Assembly (NCBI RefSeq): GCF_018446385.1
Contig: NC_055996.1
Coordinates: 14,123,317-14,187,316, forward strand
DNA: 64,000 bases
Direction of reading: 5' to 3'
DNA from: Zingiber officinale
Lineage: Eukaryota; Streptophyta; Magnoliopsida; Zingiberales; Zingiberaceae
The position numbers were made by a program, and so were the translations under genes. Shown here piece after piece: positions 22,221-33,495 of the stretch; position 1 is the stretch's first letter; every line of letters starts with the position of its first letter. The notes under the pieces were generated by a model. It was not told the DNA's origin. It saw only the letters and a program-made list of their open reading frames with translations, and searched no databases.

Positions 22221-24152
22221 ACATGCTGAATAATCTAGTAGCAAGAAAACAATTGAAACTACTACTGCATGCTTCAAATAACAAGAAACTAAACTTTCTA
22301 ATTCTAAACATATTCGAAGCTTGTTTCATTTGTTTCAAAACTTATACTTTAATACTTCAAAATAATAATCAACTTCTCTTGGGCCCGGCATTGTACCACT
22401 TTGCGCGCATTCTTAGTAAGAATCGAGGTAGCTAATCCCGAAACCACTAAGATACTTCTAGGCCTTGTGCCTAGGGGCATCTTGGAGCCCATCCCTTGGA
22501 CCTTGTGTCCGGTACATGCCCTTTAAAAGTAAAATACTTATTATCTTAATTACTTCTTCTTTAAATGCCTTGGCATTTTAATAAGCACCTTGTATGCCAA
22601 AAATCCCTAAAGTCTTGACTTTGGGATCTACTTAAGGCCTTGGCCTTTTTTTTTTTTTTTTTTTTTATCTTTCTTATACTTGTTAATACTTCTAACAAAA
22701 TACTTCTTTAAAGAGAAACTGAAATGTTTAAGCAAATTCTATCTTTGAAATGCTTAAACCAAAAAAACTGCCTACTATGCTAATAAAATTCTGCATATTA
22801 AGCTTAATAAAAATTTGTCCTAAAATTGAAGTTCTGCATGCAATACTTATCAAAATCTGCAAGCAATGCTTATGAAAATCTGCTTATTAAAAATCTGCAT
22901 ACTATACTTATAAAAATCTGCATGCTATACTTATAAAGATCTGCTTATTAAAAGTCTGCATACTATACTCAACAAATCTGCTCATGCACATCTATTAGCA
23001 AAGGAAAAGAAATCTGCTCATGCTCGAATATTAGCAAAATGGTAAACTGATCATGCTTAATTATTAGCAAATGGATAATTGCTCATGCTTTACTAACAGC
23101 AAGGGAAAAATCTAAACGGCATAGAAAACTTTTAAAACATGCTGTGATAAGAGCAAAGAAAGCTAATCTAATCTTACTAATCATGCTACAAAATAGAGAA
23201 AAAAGAAAACTAATTTGATCTTGCTAAATGACACAAACGTAACGAAAATGCTAATGTTTGCATGTTGGAACTTACGGCTGTTCATGCTCTTGAAATGCCA
23301 AGAACTGAATCTGTTCATTAATAAGGAACATAAGGAGACATGCTTGAAGATGTAATTAATCAGGCTCTTCAATGGAAAGGAAATTCAAGCACAAAACATA
23401 ACTCAAAGAACTAAAACAACAAGCCAAATGAATGCCTAGTGTTGTCTTGAATCTAATCCGAAGGCTTTTAAGTAAAGATTTCTCTCACAACAGTATCATA
23501 ATTCTAAGTGCTACACTTAGGTTCAAAACTGAACAGCAAGGGCTGTTCTTGCCCACTAACAAACTAACAGATCCAAGGATCTCCTAGAACAAGCAAAGCC
23601 TCTTTAAACATACTACAACAGAACATAAAGGAGCAAATAAAACTCGAAACTACTAGCAGATTCTGTATAGCTTATTCCGAAAACAAAGAAGGATACTAAA
23701 GCCCTAAGAATCATCTTGTACAACATGTTCTGGAATATTAAAGAATATGTTCATGCTCGGCAAGGAAAAGAAGAAGGCAAAAATCGCGGAACAACTCCTA
23801 CTGCAGGTGAGTAGCAACTCACCTCGCTGTTCTTGGACTTACAACCGAAAAGGAGGAGCTTCTAATGCTGCTAGGGTTTCGGATAGCTTGGATTTCGGCT
23901 CTTCTTCGTGCTCACAAGCTCTCCTCGACGATGGTGGTCGCACACGAGTGAAGACCGGCCGGAAAAAGCCTAGCTCCGTCGCCCTTTTCGCCCGAACAGC
24001 GAAGTCGGTGCCGCCGTTCGCGAGAGAGGAGGAGAGGTTCGGGTGAGAAAATTTTAGGGTTCGGGAAAAACTTAAAGCTCTTCTTATAACTAAGATTTTT
24101 ATTAATTACTATACCTTAAATATAATCCATTCTTTCCTTAATTAACAAAACT

Positions 24153-24366
24153 CGCTGGCACAGCTGGTTAACCGGCTTTTAACCGAAGCAAGGGTCTCAG
24201 CTTCAATCCCTCAGCCGCGTACTTTTTCCCAATTTATTCTCTAATCATTAACTATGCTATAAACTTAATTCTCACCATATAAGGTTAACAAAATCGTGTA
24301 GCTCAGCTGGTTGGGCCGGTTTTGCTTGGGTCCATCCGACCCGAGGTCGTGGGTTCGAATCTCACC
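24153..24366 (+). repeat. Two tRNA-like (SINE-head-like) segments
   Basis: Segment 2, about 24296-24366, has a Pol III A box TAGCTCAGCTGG and a B box GGTTCGAATCT whose T-arm can pair (GTGGG/CTCAC), followed by a T-run from 24373. Segment 1, about 24153-24216, has TGGCACAGCTGG and a weaker B box GCTTCAATCCC. The anticodon arm and acceptor stem do not fold as a true tRNA, so I do not call tRNA genes. Confidence 0.6.
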
Positions 24367-24532
24367 TTCAACATTTTTTTTTTTAAACTTCTTTCTTTTG
24401 TAACCCTACTAAACGACCTCCAAAAATTACGTAAAAATTCCTAAAAATCTTTAGAATATTTTAAAAGTATTTCCAAATATTTTTATGGACTTTTAGAACT
24501 TGAAATAGGGAAAATTGGGTCGTTACACCCTC

Positions 24533-27500
24533 CCCCTTTGCCATTCATCAAAAATAAGCATGGATTAAGTAATTATAGACTTCAGACAAAGTAAAAAAAT
24601 GTCAAGTTAATCTGGGGGAGTTTAAGCTTTTGAAAATTTGTTTAAAGCATTAGCTTTTAGCTTTTAGAAAGCTAGCTAAGTTTAGATAGTTTCATTTTCA
24701 AACATAAGTTTTCAAAAACCAAAATTCCAAAACTAAATTTGAAAATTTTATTTTTCCAAAAACTGATTTATTTTTCAACATTAAGTTTGTAAACGATTTA
24801 ATTTAAAACTTAAGTTTTGACAATGATTTAAGTTTGAAAAATCTAACTTTCATAATTTTCAACAATGAGTTTTTGCAAATCAAATTTCAGTTTGCAAATA
24901 TTGATTTTGAACTTTACTTTTAGTTTTCAAAGGAGTTTGGTAGAACTAATTTTGATAAAGTAAAATAATTAAATCTAATTTTCAAAATCAAAATTTTAAA
25001 GTTCAAAAGTACTAGTTTCAAAATCATGGTTTAAAATACTTGAAAAGTTCAGTTTTCAAAGACTAAGTAAAAAGGATAAAAAGTTTGTGATTTAAAACAA
25101 ACAATTTTGAGTTGATTTAAAAAAAATTTCACAATTTTAAGCAAGTTGATTTTGAAGATTGATTTTTAAATTTTGATTTTCAAAATTAAGGAAAATGATT
25201 TTGAGAAGCTTAGTTTGTAAACTTAAGTTTTGAAAAATTTAATTTCCACAATATTCAAAACTAAGTTAAATTTAATTTTCAAAGTCAATTTTCAATAAAA
25301 TGTAAAACCCAATTCTTAAAAACAACTTAGTTTTATAAGAGTTAGTTTTCAAAAGTAGGTTTAAGAAATTTTTAAGAAAACATTTTTCGAACAAAATTTA
25401 AAATATTTTATATAAAGGGAAAATTTTAATTAATTCCTCCCTCTGAACCTGACATAAAATTTGAAAATATTTGCTAAAAATATTCAAAGTAGATATTTAT
25501 TTATTTAAATTGAGGTAGAATTTTTTAGAGAGATTTTAAAGAAAAAATAGCACTTAAGGAGATAATTAAAAAGTAAATCTCCCCCTGAATTTGATACTCC
25601 TTTAATTTATTAATCCTCCTTATTTATTACTCCCCCTTAATATAAAATTTTACAACCGTAACATATTTTCATACCTAAGTGTTTTAGGCGATTGTATAAT
25701 TATCTTTATAAAATTGTTCATTTAAATTTGACTAAACGTAATTAATGTTAGATTCAGTTGAAATGAGTTAACCTTTAGTGTCATGTTAAGTAAGATAAGT
25801 TGTTATTAATTCAATAATTAATCAATATTAATAATTTATTGATTAAATTTTGCTTGATTCAATAATTTAATATAATCTAAATTTTGTATTAATTGATGAA
25901 GGTGTTAGTTATAATTTAACTTTTCATTTACTTCTTTTTAAGTTGGATTAACTTAGTTTAAAGTTGGTAGTAGTTTGAAGTTAAACTCGTTATTAAACAA
26001 GGTTAAGTAAGGTTCAATTTAAGTCAAACTTTAATTATGTTTTTAAAAATAATTAATATTTTAAAGGTTGATAAAAAAATGACTTAGAGTAATTTTAATA
26101 TTTTTACTAAGGTTAAACCTAGGTTCTAATCAAATCAAGCTTAGTTCTCAAATAAAGTTAAACTTAAATAGTTAAGTTCTACTTATTAATTACATAATTA
26201 AGTTTAAAGTTAAAGTTAATGGAATTTAAGCTTTTAAGTTAGGTGTCTAAGTTTTAAATGAATTTAAAAGAATTATTATTATTATTTTAAAGGGATTTCT
26301 AACAAGATTTTAAAATGATTTTTATAATTATTTAATGACAATTAATATACGTTCAATTCAGTTTTGATTTTAGATTAAGATTAATATCAGTGATTAATTT
26401 AGGTTTAAGTTTTAAGTTAAATTTTTAAGTTTTAATTTAAGTTTTAATTTTCAGTTAGGTTAAATTAAGTTGAAAAGTAATGTTTAAATTAAGTTTTAAT
26501 GAGTTTTAATTTGATATCTAATTTTCAGTTAAGTTAAAATAATTTTAAGGTTAAAATGATGTTTAAGATTAAAAATGAGTTTAAAGTCAAAATAATAATT
26601 TTTAAAGTGACAATAGTCTATAGAAATAATTTATTATTAATACTATTTTTTTAAATTAAAAGAATTTTATTATAGTGAAAAAATAAGAAGAATTTTCCAA
26701 AATGATACATAATTTTTAAAATAGTTTTAAAATGATTTTTAAAATAGTTTTTAAATGATTTTTAAAAGTTTTTTTTAAAAAAAATTTTTGAAATAATTTT
26801 TAAGTTAAAATAATTTTAAAAATATAATTTTTATATTAAAATAATTTTAAGTTAAAATAATTTTTAAGTTAAATAATTTTTAAGTTAAAATAATTTTTAT
26901 GTTAAAATAATTTTTAAAATAACAATAATTTTTAAAAGGTTTTAAAAGAATTTTTAAAATAGTTTTTAAAGAATTTTTAAAATAGTTTTTAAAGAATTTT
27001 TAAAATAGTTTTTAAAGAATTTTTAAAATAGTTTTTAAAGAATTTTTTAAAATAGTTTTTTAAAGAATTTTAAAAATAGTTTTTAAAGAATTTTAAAAAT
27101 AGTTTTAAAAAAAAAATTAAAATAGTTTTCAAATAATTTTTAAAGAATTTTTAAAATAGTTTTTTTAAAAAAATTTTAACATAGTTTTTAAAGAATTTTT
27201 AAAATAGTTTTTTAAAGAATTTAAAAAAAAAGTTTTAAAGAATTTTTAAAATAGTTTTTTAAAGAATTTTAAAAATAGTTTTTAAAGATTTTTTAAAATA
27301 GTTTTTAAAGAATTTTTAAAATAGTTTTTTAAAGAATTTAAAAAAAAAAAATTTAAAGAATTTTTAAAATAGTTTTTTAAAGAATTTTAAAAATAGTTTT
27401 TAAAGAATTTTTAAAATAGTTTTTAAAGAATCTTTTAAAATAGTTTTTTAAATAATTTTAAAAATAGTTTTTAAAGAATTTTAAAAATAGTTTTTTTAAA

Positions 27501-28300
27501 AAATTTTAAAATAGTTTTTAAAGAATTTTTAAAATAGTTTTTAAAGAATTTTAAAAAAAGTTTTTAAAGAATTTTTAAAATAGTTTTTTAAAACATTTTA
27601 AAAATAGTTTTTAAAGAATTTTTAAAATAGTTTTTAAATAATTTTTAAAATAATTTTTAAAGAAATTTTAAAATAGTTTTTTAAAAAAATTTTAAAATAG
27701 TTTTAAAAGAATTTTTAAAATAGTTTTTAAAGAATTTTTAAAATAGTTTTTAAAGAATTTTAAAAATAGTTTTAAAAGAATTTTTAAAATAGTTTTAAAA
27801 TAATTTTTAAAATAGTTTTTTTTAAAAAAAAATTTTAAAATAATTTTTAAAGAATTTTTAAAATAGTTTTTAAAGAATTTTTAAAATATTTTTTAAAATA
27901 TTTTTTAAAGAATTTTTAAAATATTTTTTAAAGAATTTTTAAAATAATTTTTAAGTTTAGAATAAAAATTTTTAAAGTTAAATTTTTAAGTTAAATATAA
28001 AATTTTTATGTTTAAAATAGTTTTTAGAGTTAAATTTTAAAATAATTTTTAAAGTTAATTTAGTTTTAAAATAATTTTTTAACGTTAATTTAATTAATTT
28101 TTTTTTAAAGTTAATTTAATTTTTAAAATAATTTTTTAAAGTTAATTTAATTTTAATTTGAAATTCAATTTGAAATTTGAAATTTAATTTTAATTTAATT
28201 TGAAATTCGTAATTTAATTTTAATTAATTTTAATTTAATTTGAAATTTGAAATTTAATTTTATTTAATTTTAATTTAATTTGAAATTTGAAATTTAATTT
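24533..28300. repeat. AT-rich low-complexity internal region with 23-bp tandem array
   Basis: Almost entirely A, T and AAGTT words. Between about 26900 and 27960 it resolves into some 45 degenerate copies of a 23-bp unit, AATTTTTAAAATAGTTTTTA plus AAG. Because 23 is not a multiple of three the array cannot be one reading frame. At 25430-25640 it keeps CTCCCCCTGAA-type words. The region lies between gag and PPT of the SIRE-like element, where pol would be expected. Confidence 0.85.
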
Positions 28301-28930
28301 AATCCTTATTCATCTCACCCGATCTAGATTATCAATCAAGGAATCCTATAATTTTGTGAGATGAATTAGATTTTATTACAGAGTTTGGTTTAACTTGTGT
28401 TAGATTCAGGTTTAGCTTTGGTCTCAACAAATAGACATTCTTCGGATAAACTTCTAAGCTTGGTGAGTCACATGGACGTCATTAGAAGTAACCAACCTTT
28501 CGAGATTTTCCGAATAGTCCTATCCACGGAGCTTAGTACTAAACCTTGGTCTAACTAGTTAGGATCCATTTAAAGGTAGCTTCGGTCGGTTCCACTTGGC
28601 CAAATGCACCAGATTGAAGCCATATCTTTCTAGACATGCGATACCCAAGCTTCCCCAACGTACTATCATCAAAAAACTTCACCAGTACCATGATTCAAGT
28701 TAAACTCGAACCCTCTTTAACTAGTCCTAATTACCCTGTCGGGTAGGTTGGTTGGGGTTACCCTTTTCGGGTAGGTTGGTTAGGGTTACCCTGTCGGGTA
28801 GGTTAGTTTTGGAGGTGTCAGCTATTCTGGAACCTTCCCCTGAATTATTGGCCATTAATTTAGTTGTTAGTTCTGGATTTATTATAGTTAAGTTTTGGTT
28901 AAAATCTAATGTTTAATTTGTAATTTAGAT
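28301..28930. other. Non-coding internal sequence of the SIRE-like element
   Basis: Balanced composition for about 550 bp, without an open frame over 60 codons. At 28731-28808 there are three copies of a 29-bp word containing TTACCCTGTCGGGTAGGTTGG, itself a short hairpin (TACCC-TGTC-GGGTA). Possibly decayed gag or pol; no motif survives. Confidence 0.4.
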
Positions 28931-29074
28931 TCAAGTTTTTAATTTTGAATTAATTAAATTAGTCAAATTATCTTTCTTTAAGAGAATGTATTTAATATTT
29001 AAATTTTCTTTCAATTTCACTTTTATTAGGTTAATTGAATTATCTTTCTTTAATAGCTTATTTTTAAAGTTTAA

Positions 29075-30277
29075 GGGGGCGTTTGGTTCGTTCCTAGGAA
29101 TAGGAATCATAGTATTGTGGAATGGGAATGAGTATAAGCATGGATATCACTTTTAAAAATAATGTTTGGTTAGTTGAATATTTTCTATCCGAATCAATCA
29201 AAATTTCCTTTTTTACCCTTAAAGGAAAATAAGAGAAAAAATTAGATGTGAGATAAAGTTGAATGTGAGAGAAAAATATGATAAGAGAGAATGATGAGAG
29301 AGAAAGTGTGATGAGAGAGAAAGTATGCTAGGAAAGAATGAAGAGAGAGAAAGCCCGATGCGAGAAAATGATGAAAGAGAGTATGATGGGAGAGAGCGTG
29401 ATAATAGAAGATGAGGGAGAAAATATGATGAGAGAGGATGAAGAGAGAGAAAGTGTAATGAGAAAAATTGAGGAGAGAGTGTGTGATGGGAGAGATTGAG
29501 GAGAGAGAGAGTATGATGAGAGAGAAAGTGTGATGAGAAAAAAATAGGAAATCGAATGTGATGGGAGATATTGAGGAGAGAGAAAGCATGATGAGAGAGA
29601 AAGTGTGTTGAGAAAAAGGGAGAGAATGTGATGGGAGAGAAAGTGTGATGAGATAGAAAATATGATGGGAGAGAAAGTATGATGAGAAAAAAGAAAAAAA
29701 AGAGTGTGATGTGAGAGATTGAGGAGGGAGAAAGTATGATGAGAGAGAAAGTGTGATGAGAAAAAAAAGAGAAGAGAGTGTGATGAAAGAGATTGATGAG
29801 AGAGAAAGTGTAATGAGAAAAAAAAAAGAAAGGAAAGTGTGACGAGAGAGATTAAGGAGAGAGAAAGTGGATGATAAAATGATGAGAGAGAAAATATGAT
29901 GAGAGAGTGTGATGAAAGAGATTAAGGAGAGAGAAAGTGGGTGATAAAATGAGGAGAGAGAAAATATGATGAGAGAGAATAAGGAGAGAGAAAGTGATAT
30001 GAAAGAAAAATTAAATAAATATATTTTGATATTTGATATTAAGGGGAAAAAATTTAGTTTTTGGTCAAGGGTATTTTTGGAATAAGAGAATATTTTGATT
30101 GTTGAAAATAGGGTAATGACTCATTGAAGGGGGGAGACATGGGAATGAGCCATTACCCAATTATAAGGATTCATTCCCTTATTTGTATTCCCATTCCTAT
30201 AATCCAAACATCAACAATGACAATCAATGATTGTTATTCCCATTCCCCACTCTTATTCCCCTAAACCAAACGCTCCC
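29075..30277. mobile_element. PIF/Harbinger-type non-autonomous element
   Basis: 1203 bp with inverted ends GGGGGCGTTTGGTT and AACCAAACGCTCCC and a 3-bp target duplication TAA (29072-29074, 30278-30280), the hallmark of PIF/Harbinger. Subterminal sequence repeats CCTAGGAATAGGAAT and ATTCCCATTCC words. No transposase. The centre is purine-rich simple repeat. Confidence 0.82.
29225..30000 (+). repeat. Purine-rich GAGAGAGAAAGTGTGATGA repeat array
   Basis: About 30 degenerate copies of a 20-30 bp word built from GAGAGA, AAAGTGTGATGA and GATTGAGGA, wholly inside the Harbinger-type element. On the minus strand it reads as an open but low-complexity His/Ser/Leu/Phe frame, not a gene. Confidence 0.85.
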
Positions 30278-31147
30278 TAAGTTTTTATTCATTTTTAACT
30301 TTGAATTAATTAAATTGTTTGAATTATGTTTCCTTAAAGGTTTATCTTTTAACCTTTTATTAATTGTTAATTTTGAATTTTTCGGATTATCTTTATTTAA
30401 TATGTTATTTTTAACATTTAATTTTAATTTTGTTAAATTTAGTTTTGATTTTATCAAAGTGTTTGATTTTATTCTTATATTTTCTTTATTTTTTAAGTTG
30501 ATATAATTAGTGGAATTTATTAGATTATTCTTATCATTAAAACTTAATTTTTTATTAATTAAATTATCTTGGGTTTGGATAGGATTTTCTAGATTAATAT
30601 TGTCTAGATTATTAAATAATTTATTAATTTTATCTAGATCAATATTGACCTTGTCATCTCTATCATTTAAGTTTTCATATTTGTTTAGGTTTAAGTTTGA
30701 ATTTTTTAAATTAATTGGATTTATTTTATCAGATAATATCCAAGGGGTATTTTTGTAATTATTGTCAACTACATTATTTTCACATATATTTTCAGAAATA
30801 ACCAGATCAATGCTCATATTTTTTAAACTACTATTAGCAGGGGTATTTTGGTAAATATCACTAACCTTGAGCGCAACCCCTAATTCAGTAGGCTTTTCGA
30901 TTGGATCTAACCCGAGTTCGGATTCGATTTTTACTTGATCCTCAAGCTCCATCGGCTCCTCGTGAAGTTTGATCAATTGGGTCCAAAGCTCATGTGCATC
31001 TTTGTACTTTTCTAGTTTGCATAAAACATTGTTAGGTAAAACATTACAAATGATTTTACTTACATTTGTGTTTAGTTCTGAGTTCTGAGAAGGTTTTCTC
31101 AATATCAGCCAATAATCAAAGTTTACGTTTCCTAAGAAGCATTCCAT

Positions 31148-31569
31148 TAATCACTTCCAATAGTTGAAATCTTGATCGTATGGTGGTGGTTCGTGGGGGT
31201 TCCGTCCTTCTTGAAGAGTCATTATTCTTGCACACAGAGAAACAGAAAAAAAATCCCAAGACTTGGTCTTGGATTAGCAGTGCTGGAAAAAATAATATTT
31301 CACTATTTTCGAAAAAAATAATAAAATCTTATTAAAATATTAATAAAATATTTGAAAAAAAAAATATTATTTCAAAATTTTGAAAATGTAATATTTTTTA
31401 AATACTAAACAATGGTGAAAAGATGGCGATGTATTTTTCAAAAACCGTTTTGGAGGGAAAAAAATGAAAGGCGTAAGATTTTATTTTAAAGACAAACGAT
31501 ATCTAATTTTTCTTTCAAAAAGTCCCCCCTTTGCCTGATTGGTGGTTGCACCAAATCAGAGCGGTACCT
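31148..31569 (-). other. 5' leader of the SIRE-like element
   Basis: About 420 bp between primer site and gag start. It has GGACTTTTTGAAAG, A/T-rich runs and no ORF. Confidence 0.5.
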
Positions 31570-31581
31570 GCTCTGATACCA
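31570..31581 (-). promoter_or_regulatory. tRNA-Met-type primer binding site
   Basis: TGGTATCAGAGC on the minus strand, two bases after the 5' LTR end; this is the standard plant copia primer site complementary to initiator tRNA-Met. Confidence 0.9.
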
Positions 31582-31583
31582 CT

Positions 31584-32598
31584 TGTAGGACCGTGATCGT
31601 TCGATAGAGGGGGGGGGTGAATATCGATTCGAAAAACAACGAGTATAAGCGCAGCGGAAAAGTAAATGAACACAGTTGTTTTTACTTCGTTCGGAGCCTG
31701 TGACGACTCCTACTCGAAGGCCCGTACTCCGTGAGTACTTTCGTTGGGCAATTCACTAGCAGTTCGAAATAATGATTACAAAAAACAGTACAATGAATGC
31801 TAATGAAAATGAAAAACAAATACCGACAATAAAGACAAGAAAGGAGCGTAGTGTCGGAGCGTTGTTCGCGTCGCAGGGCAGTGGAAGACTTTTCTTTTCA
31901 TTGTTGTTCTGAAGCTCTCCTCTGACCCTTCTTTTATATGAGGCTCGGGGCACCCTGGATGCCTTCCGGGCGCCCTGGTGAGACGTGGCAAGTCCAACCA
32001 GTGAGCTCCACGTGGCGACGCGCGATCAGGATGAAATTTCCCTTCCGGGCGCCCGGACCCTGTTTTCCTGCAGAATCCGTCCTGCAAGACAAACGTTAGT
32101 CCGGAGGCAAATTTACCCTGCAATACAGATTGTTAGCAAAAGCAAAATGAGTATGAATTAGCAAAAAGGAGTATGACTTAGATTCCATCTTTCCGAGACC
32201 GGAATCTAGTCACGATCTCGACTTAGATATCCGAAATGGATCTAAGCCGGATCGACGCCTAATGTTCCCTTCCCGGGAACGCGTCCTCGCAGTCACTCCC
32301 CTCCAGTGACTTACCTTACTTACCTGCCAGACGTCCGGTCAGCCCTTCGACCTGTCTGGACTTCTCGCCAGCTATCCGGTTAGCCCGTCGACCTAGCTGG
32401 ACTTCTCGCCAAGCGTCCGGTCAGCCCGTCGACCCGCTTGGACTTCTCGCCAGCTATACGGTCAGCCCGTCGACCTAGCTGGACTTCTCGCCAAGCGTCC
32501 GGTCAGCCCATCGACCCGCTTGGACTTCTCGCCAGCTATCCGGTCAGCCCGTCGACCTAGCTGGACTTCGTGCCAGACATCCGGTCAACCCGTCGACA
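31584..32598 (-). repeat. 5' LTR of the SIRE-like element, truncated
   Basis: Matches 20055 to about 21060 of the other LTR. The hairpin array occupies 32322-32598 and has stems CCAGAC/GTCTGG, CCAGCTA/TAGCTGG and CCAAGCG/CGCTTGG in alternation. It breaks at GTCGAC (32593-32598) and the remaining sense-5' 120 bp are absent. Confidence 0.82.
31931..31938 (-). promoter_or_regulatory. Probable LTR TATA box (5' LTR)
   Basis: TATAAAAG on the minus strand, the same position in the LTR as 20407-20414. Confidence 0.5.
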
Positions 32599-33480
32599 TG
32601 AAAAAAATGAAAAAATGAATTTAGACTTCGTGCCAGACTTCTCCCCTTATCACCACATCAGTTTGATTTAATTAAATCAAACAGAAATGAAAAAAAAAAT
32701 GTGAAGAACTATTTCTCAAGTGAAAAAAATGAATGAGTTTTAAGGTTCACTTGAACCAGACTGGGTTAAAGCTCATATAGGCTCAGTATGAAGTCAGATT
32801 TGAATTAGATCAAATTGATCCAATCAAACCTGGTTATATAGGCTTAGACTAGATTTGATCAAATGATTAGATTTGTTCTATTGGATTAAATTTGATCAAG
32901 TAGATTTAATTTATTCTAATGAGTCAGACTTAATCCAATAGACATTGGTTTAATCAAACGGACTTGAGTTTAATCAATAAGCATGAGATTGACTTAAATG
33001 AGCTTAGATTAAATAATAACATAACATAGGTACAAAAGATCCTTGTCTAATTAGATTAGTTCTAATGAGAACAATAGACAAAGTTCAAGATTTAGTTTCC
33101 CAATCGATCGATCCAATGTGTCAGTCTACTAGAGCTCCTTAAATAAACAAAATTAGTTTTTCTTATTTATTTATTAATGAATTTTATATATTTTTCTATG
33201 GATATGTGTGAATTGAAATGAACTGATTTTGTTACTGGTTTGTCAGTTTTACACTGATATTATTATTTTTCAATTCTAAATGCTTTGGATTATATGCACG
33301 ATGACTCATTGCAATGTGTGATGGAATAAGCTAGGGAAGGCGATCGAGGAGATAGAGTTTGACTCGGTTCACAGAGTTCGAGAACATATTGGATGGCTTG
33401 ATCAATTGTTCTAGAAACTCGAACAAGAAGAGTTTCTAGTCATGGATAATTATAGGATCTAAGCATTAATTTGATCATTA
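32599..33480 (+). mobile_element. Probable remnant 5' LTR/leader of copia element A
   Basis: The first 40 bp are A-rich and reuse the phrase GACTTCGTGCCAGAC from the adjoining LTR, suggesting a complex junction. The rest is full of TTGATCAA, GATTAGATTTGAT and TTTGATTTAATTAAATCAAA palindromes, similar in style to the LTR of the copia element at 52,615. No gene. Confidence 0.4.
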
Positions 33481-33495
33481 CTGGAGTATCCCAAG

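Larger units (their letters stand above)
21322..24527 (-). mobile_element. Tekay/Del-like Ty3/gypsy solo LTR
   Basis: 3206 bp with ends TGTAACGACC and GGTCGTTACA and an exact 5-bp target duplication CCCTC (21317-21321 and 24528-24532). Long LTRs with TGTAACGACC ends are known to me from the Tekay (Del) chromovirus clade, whose sense start runs into ATTTTCCCTATTTCAAGTTC, as seen here on the minus strand. No internal region is present. It contains a 60-bp tandem repeat, AT-rich and CTGCAT-word repeats at 22830-23000, a GC-rich block at 23800-24050 whose 99-codon open frame on the plus strand I do not recognise, and two tRNA-like segments. Confidence 0.82.
28931..31147 (-). pseudogene. Copia gag-like ORF split by a Harbinger-type element
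   Basis: Starting MECFLGNVNFDYWLILRKPS at 31147, residues 1 to about 65 resemble copia gag (DYW start, KIICNVLPNNVLCKLEKYKDAHELW then TQLIKLHEEP, the usual 'A-ELW-L-LHE' helix). The rest is Asn/Lys/Leu/Ile-rich low complexity. After codon 290 the frame enters the inserted element at 30277 and ends with 17 codons of its terminal repeat (WFRGIRVGNGNNNH). Past the insertion, 29071-28931 continues in the same frame with the same composition for 46 residues to a TGA, so the uninterrupted gag would have had about 336 residues. I see no zinc knuckle. Confidence 0.75.
20055..32598 (-). mobile_element. SIRE-like Ty1/copia element without pol (gag-only), 5' LTR truncated
   Basis: Minus-strand LTR element. 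Its 3' LTR is 20055-21179 and its 5' LTR 31584-32598; both read TGTAGGACCG at the left and share long near-identical stretches including AGAGGGGGGTGAATATCG and the hairpin array. A tRNA-Met-type primer site and a polypurine tract lie in the right places. The internal region (21180-31583, 10.4 kb) has one gag-like ORF behind the leader and no protease, integrase or RT. About 4.4 kb of it are two nested insertions (21322-24527, 29075-30277), and much of the rest is AT-rich low-complexity sequence. The 5' LTR breaks off at 32598 inside the hairpin array, so the outer target duplication cannot be checked. Confidence 0.78.

Noticed and set aside
23747-24046. 99-codon plus-strand ORF as a gene
   Set aside because: Inside the Tekay-like solo LTR, GC-rich and Arg/Ser-rich; nothing recognisable and antisense to the likely LTR sense.
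24296-24366. Functional tRNA gene
   Set aside because: Only the T-arm and box motifs are good; acceptor and anticodon stems do not pair.
29242-29589. 115-residue His/Ser/Leu/Phe-rich ORF
   Set aside because: Product of the purine-rich simple repeat read on the minus strand.
30224-31147. 307-residue open frame as a novel host gene
   Set aside because: Start is copia gag-like, it follows a PBS and leader, and its end is encoded by a transposon terminal repeat.
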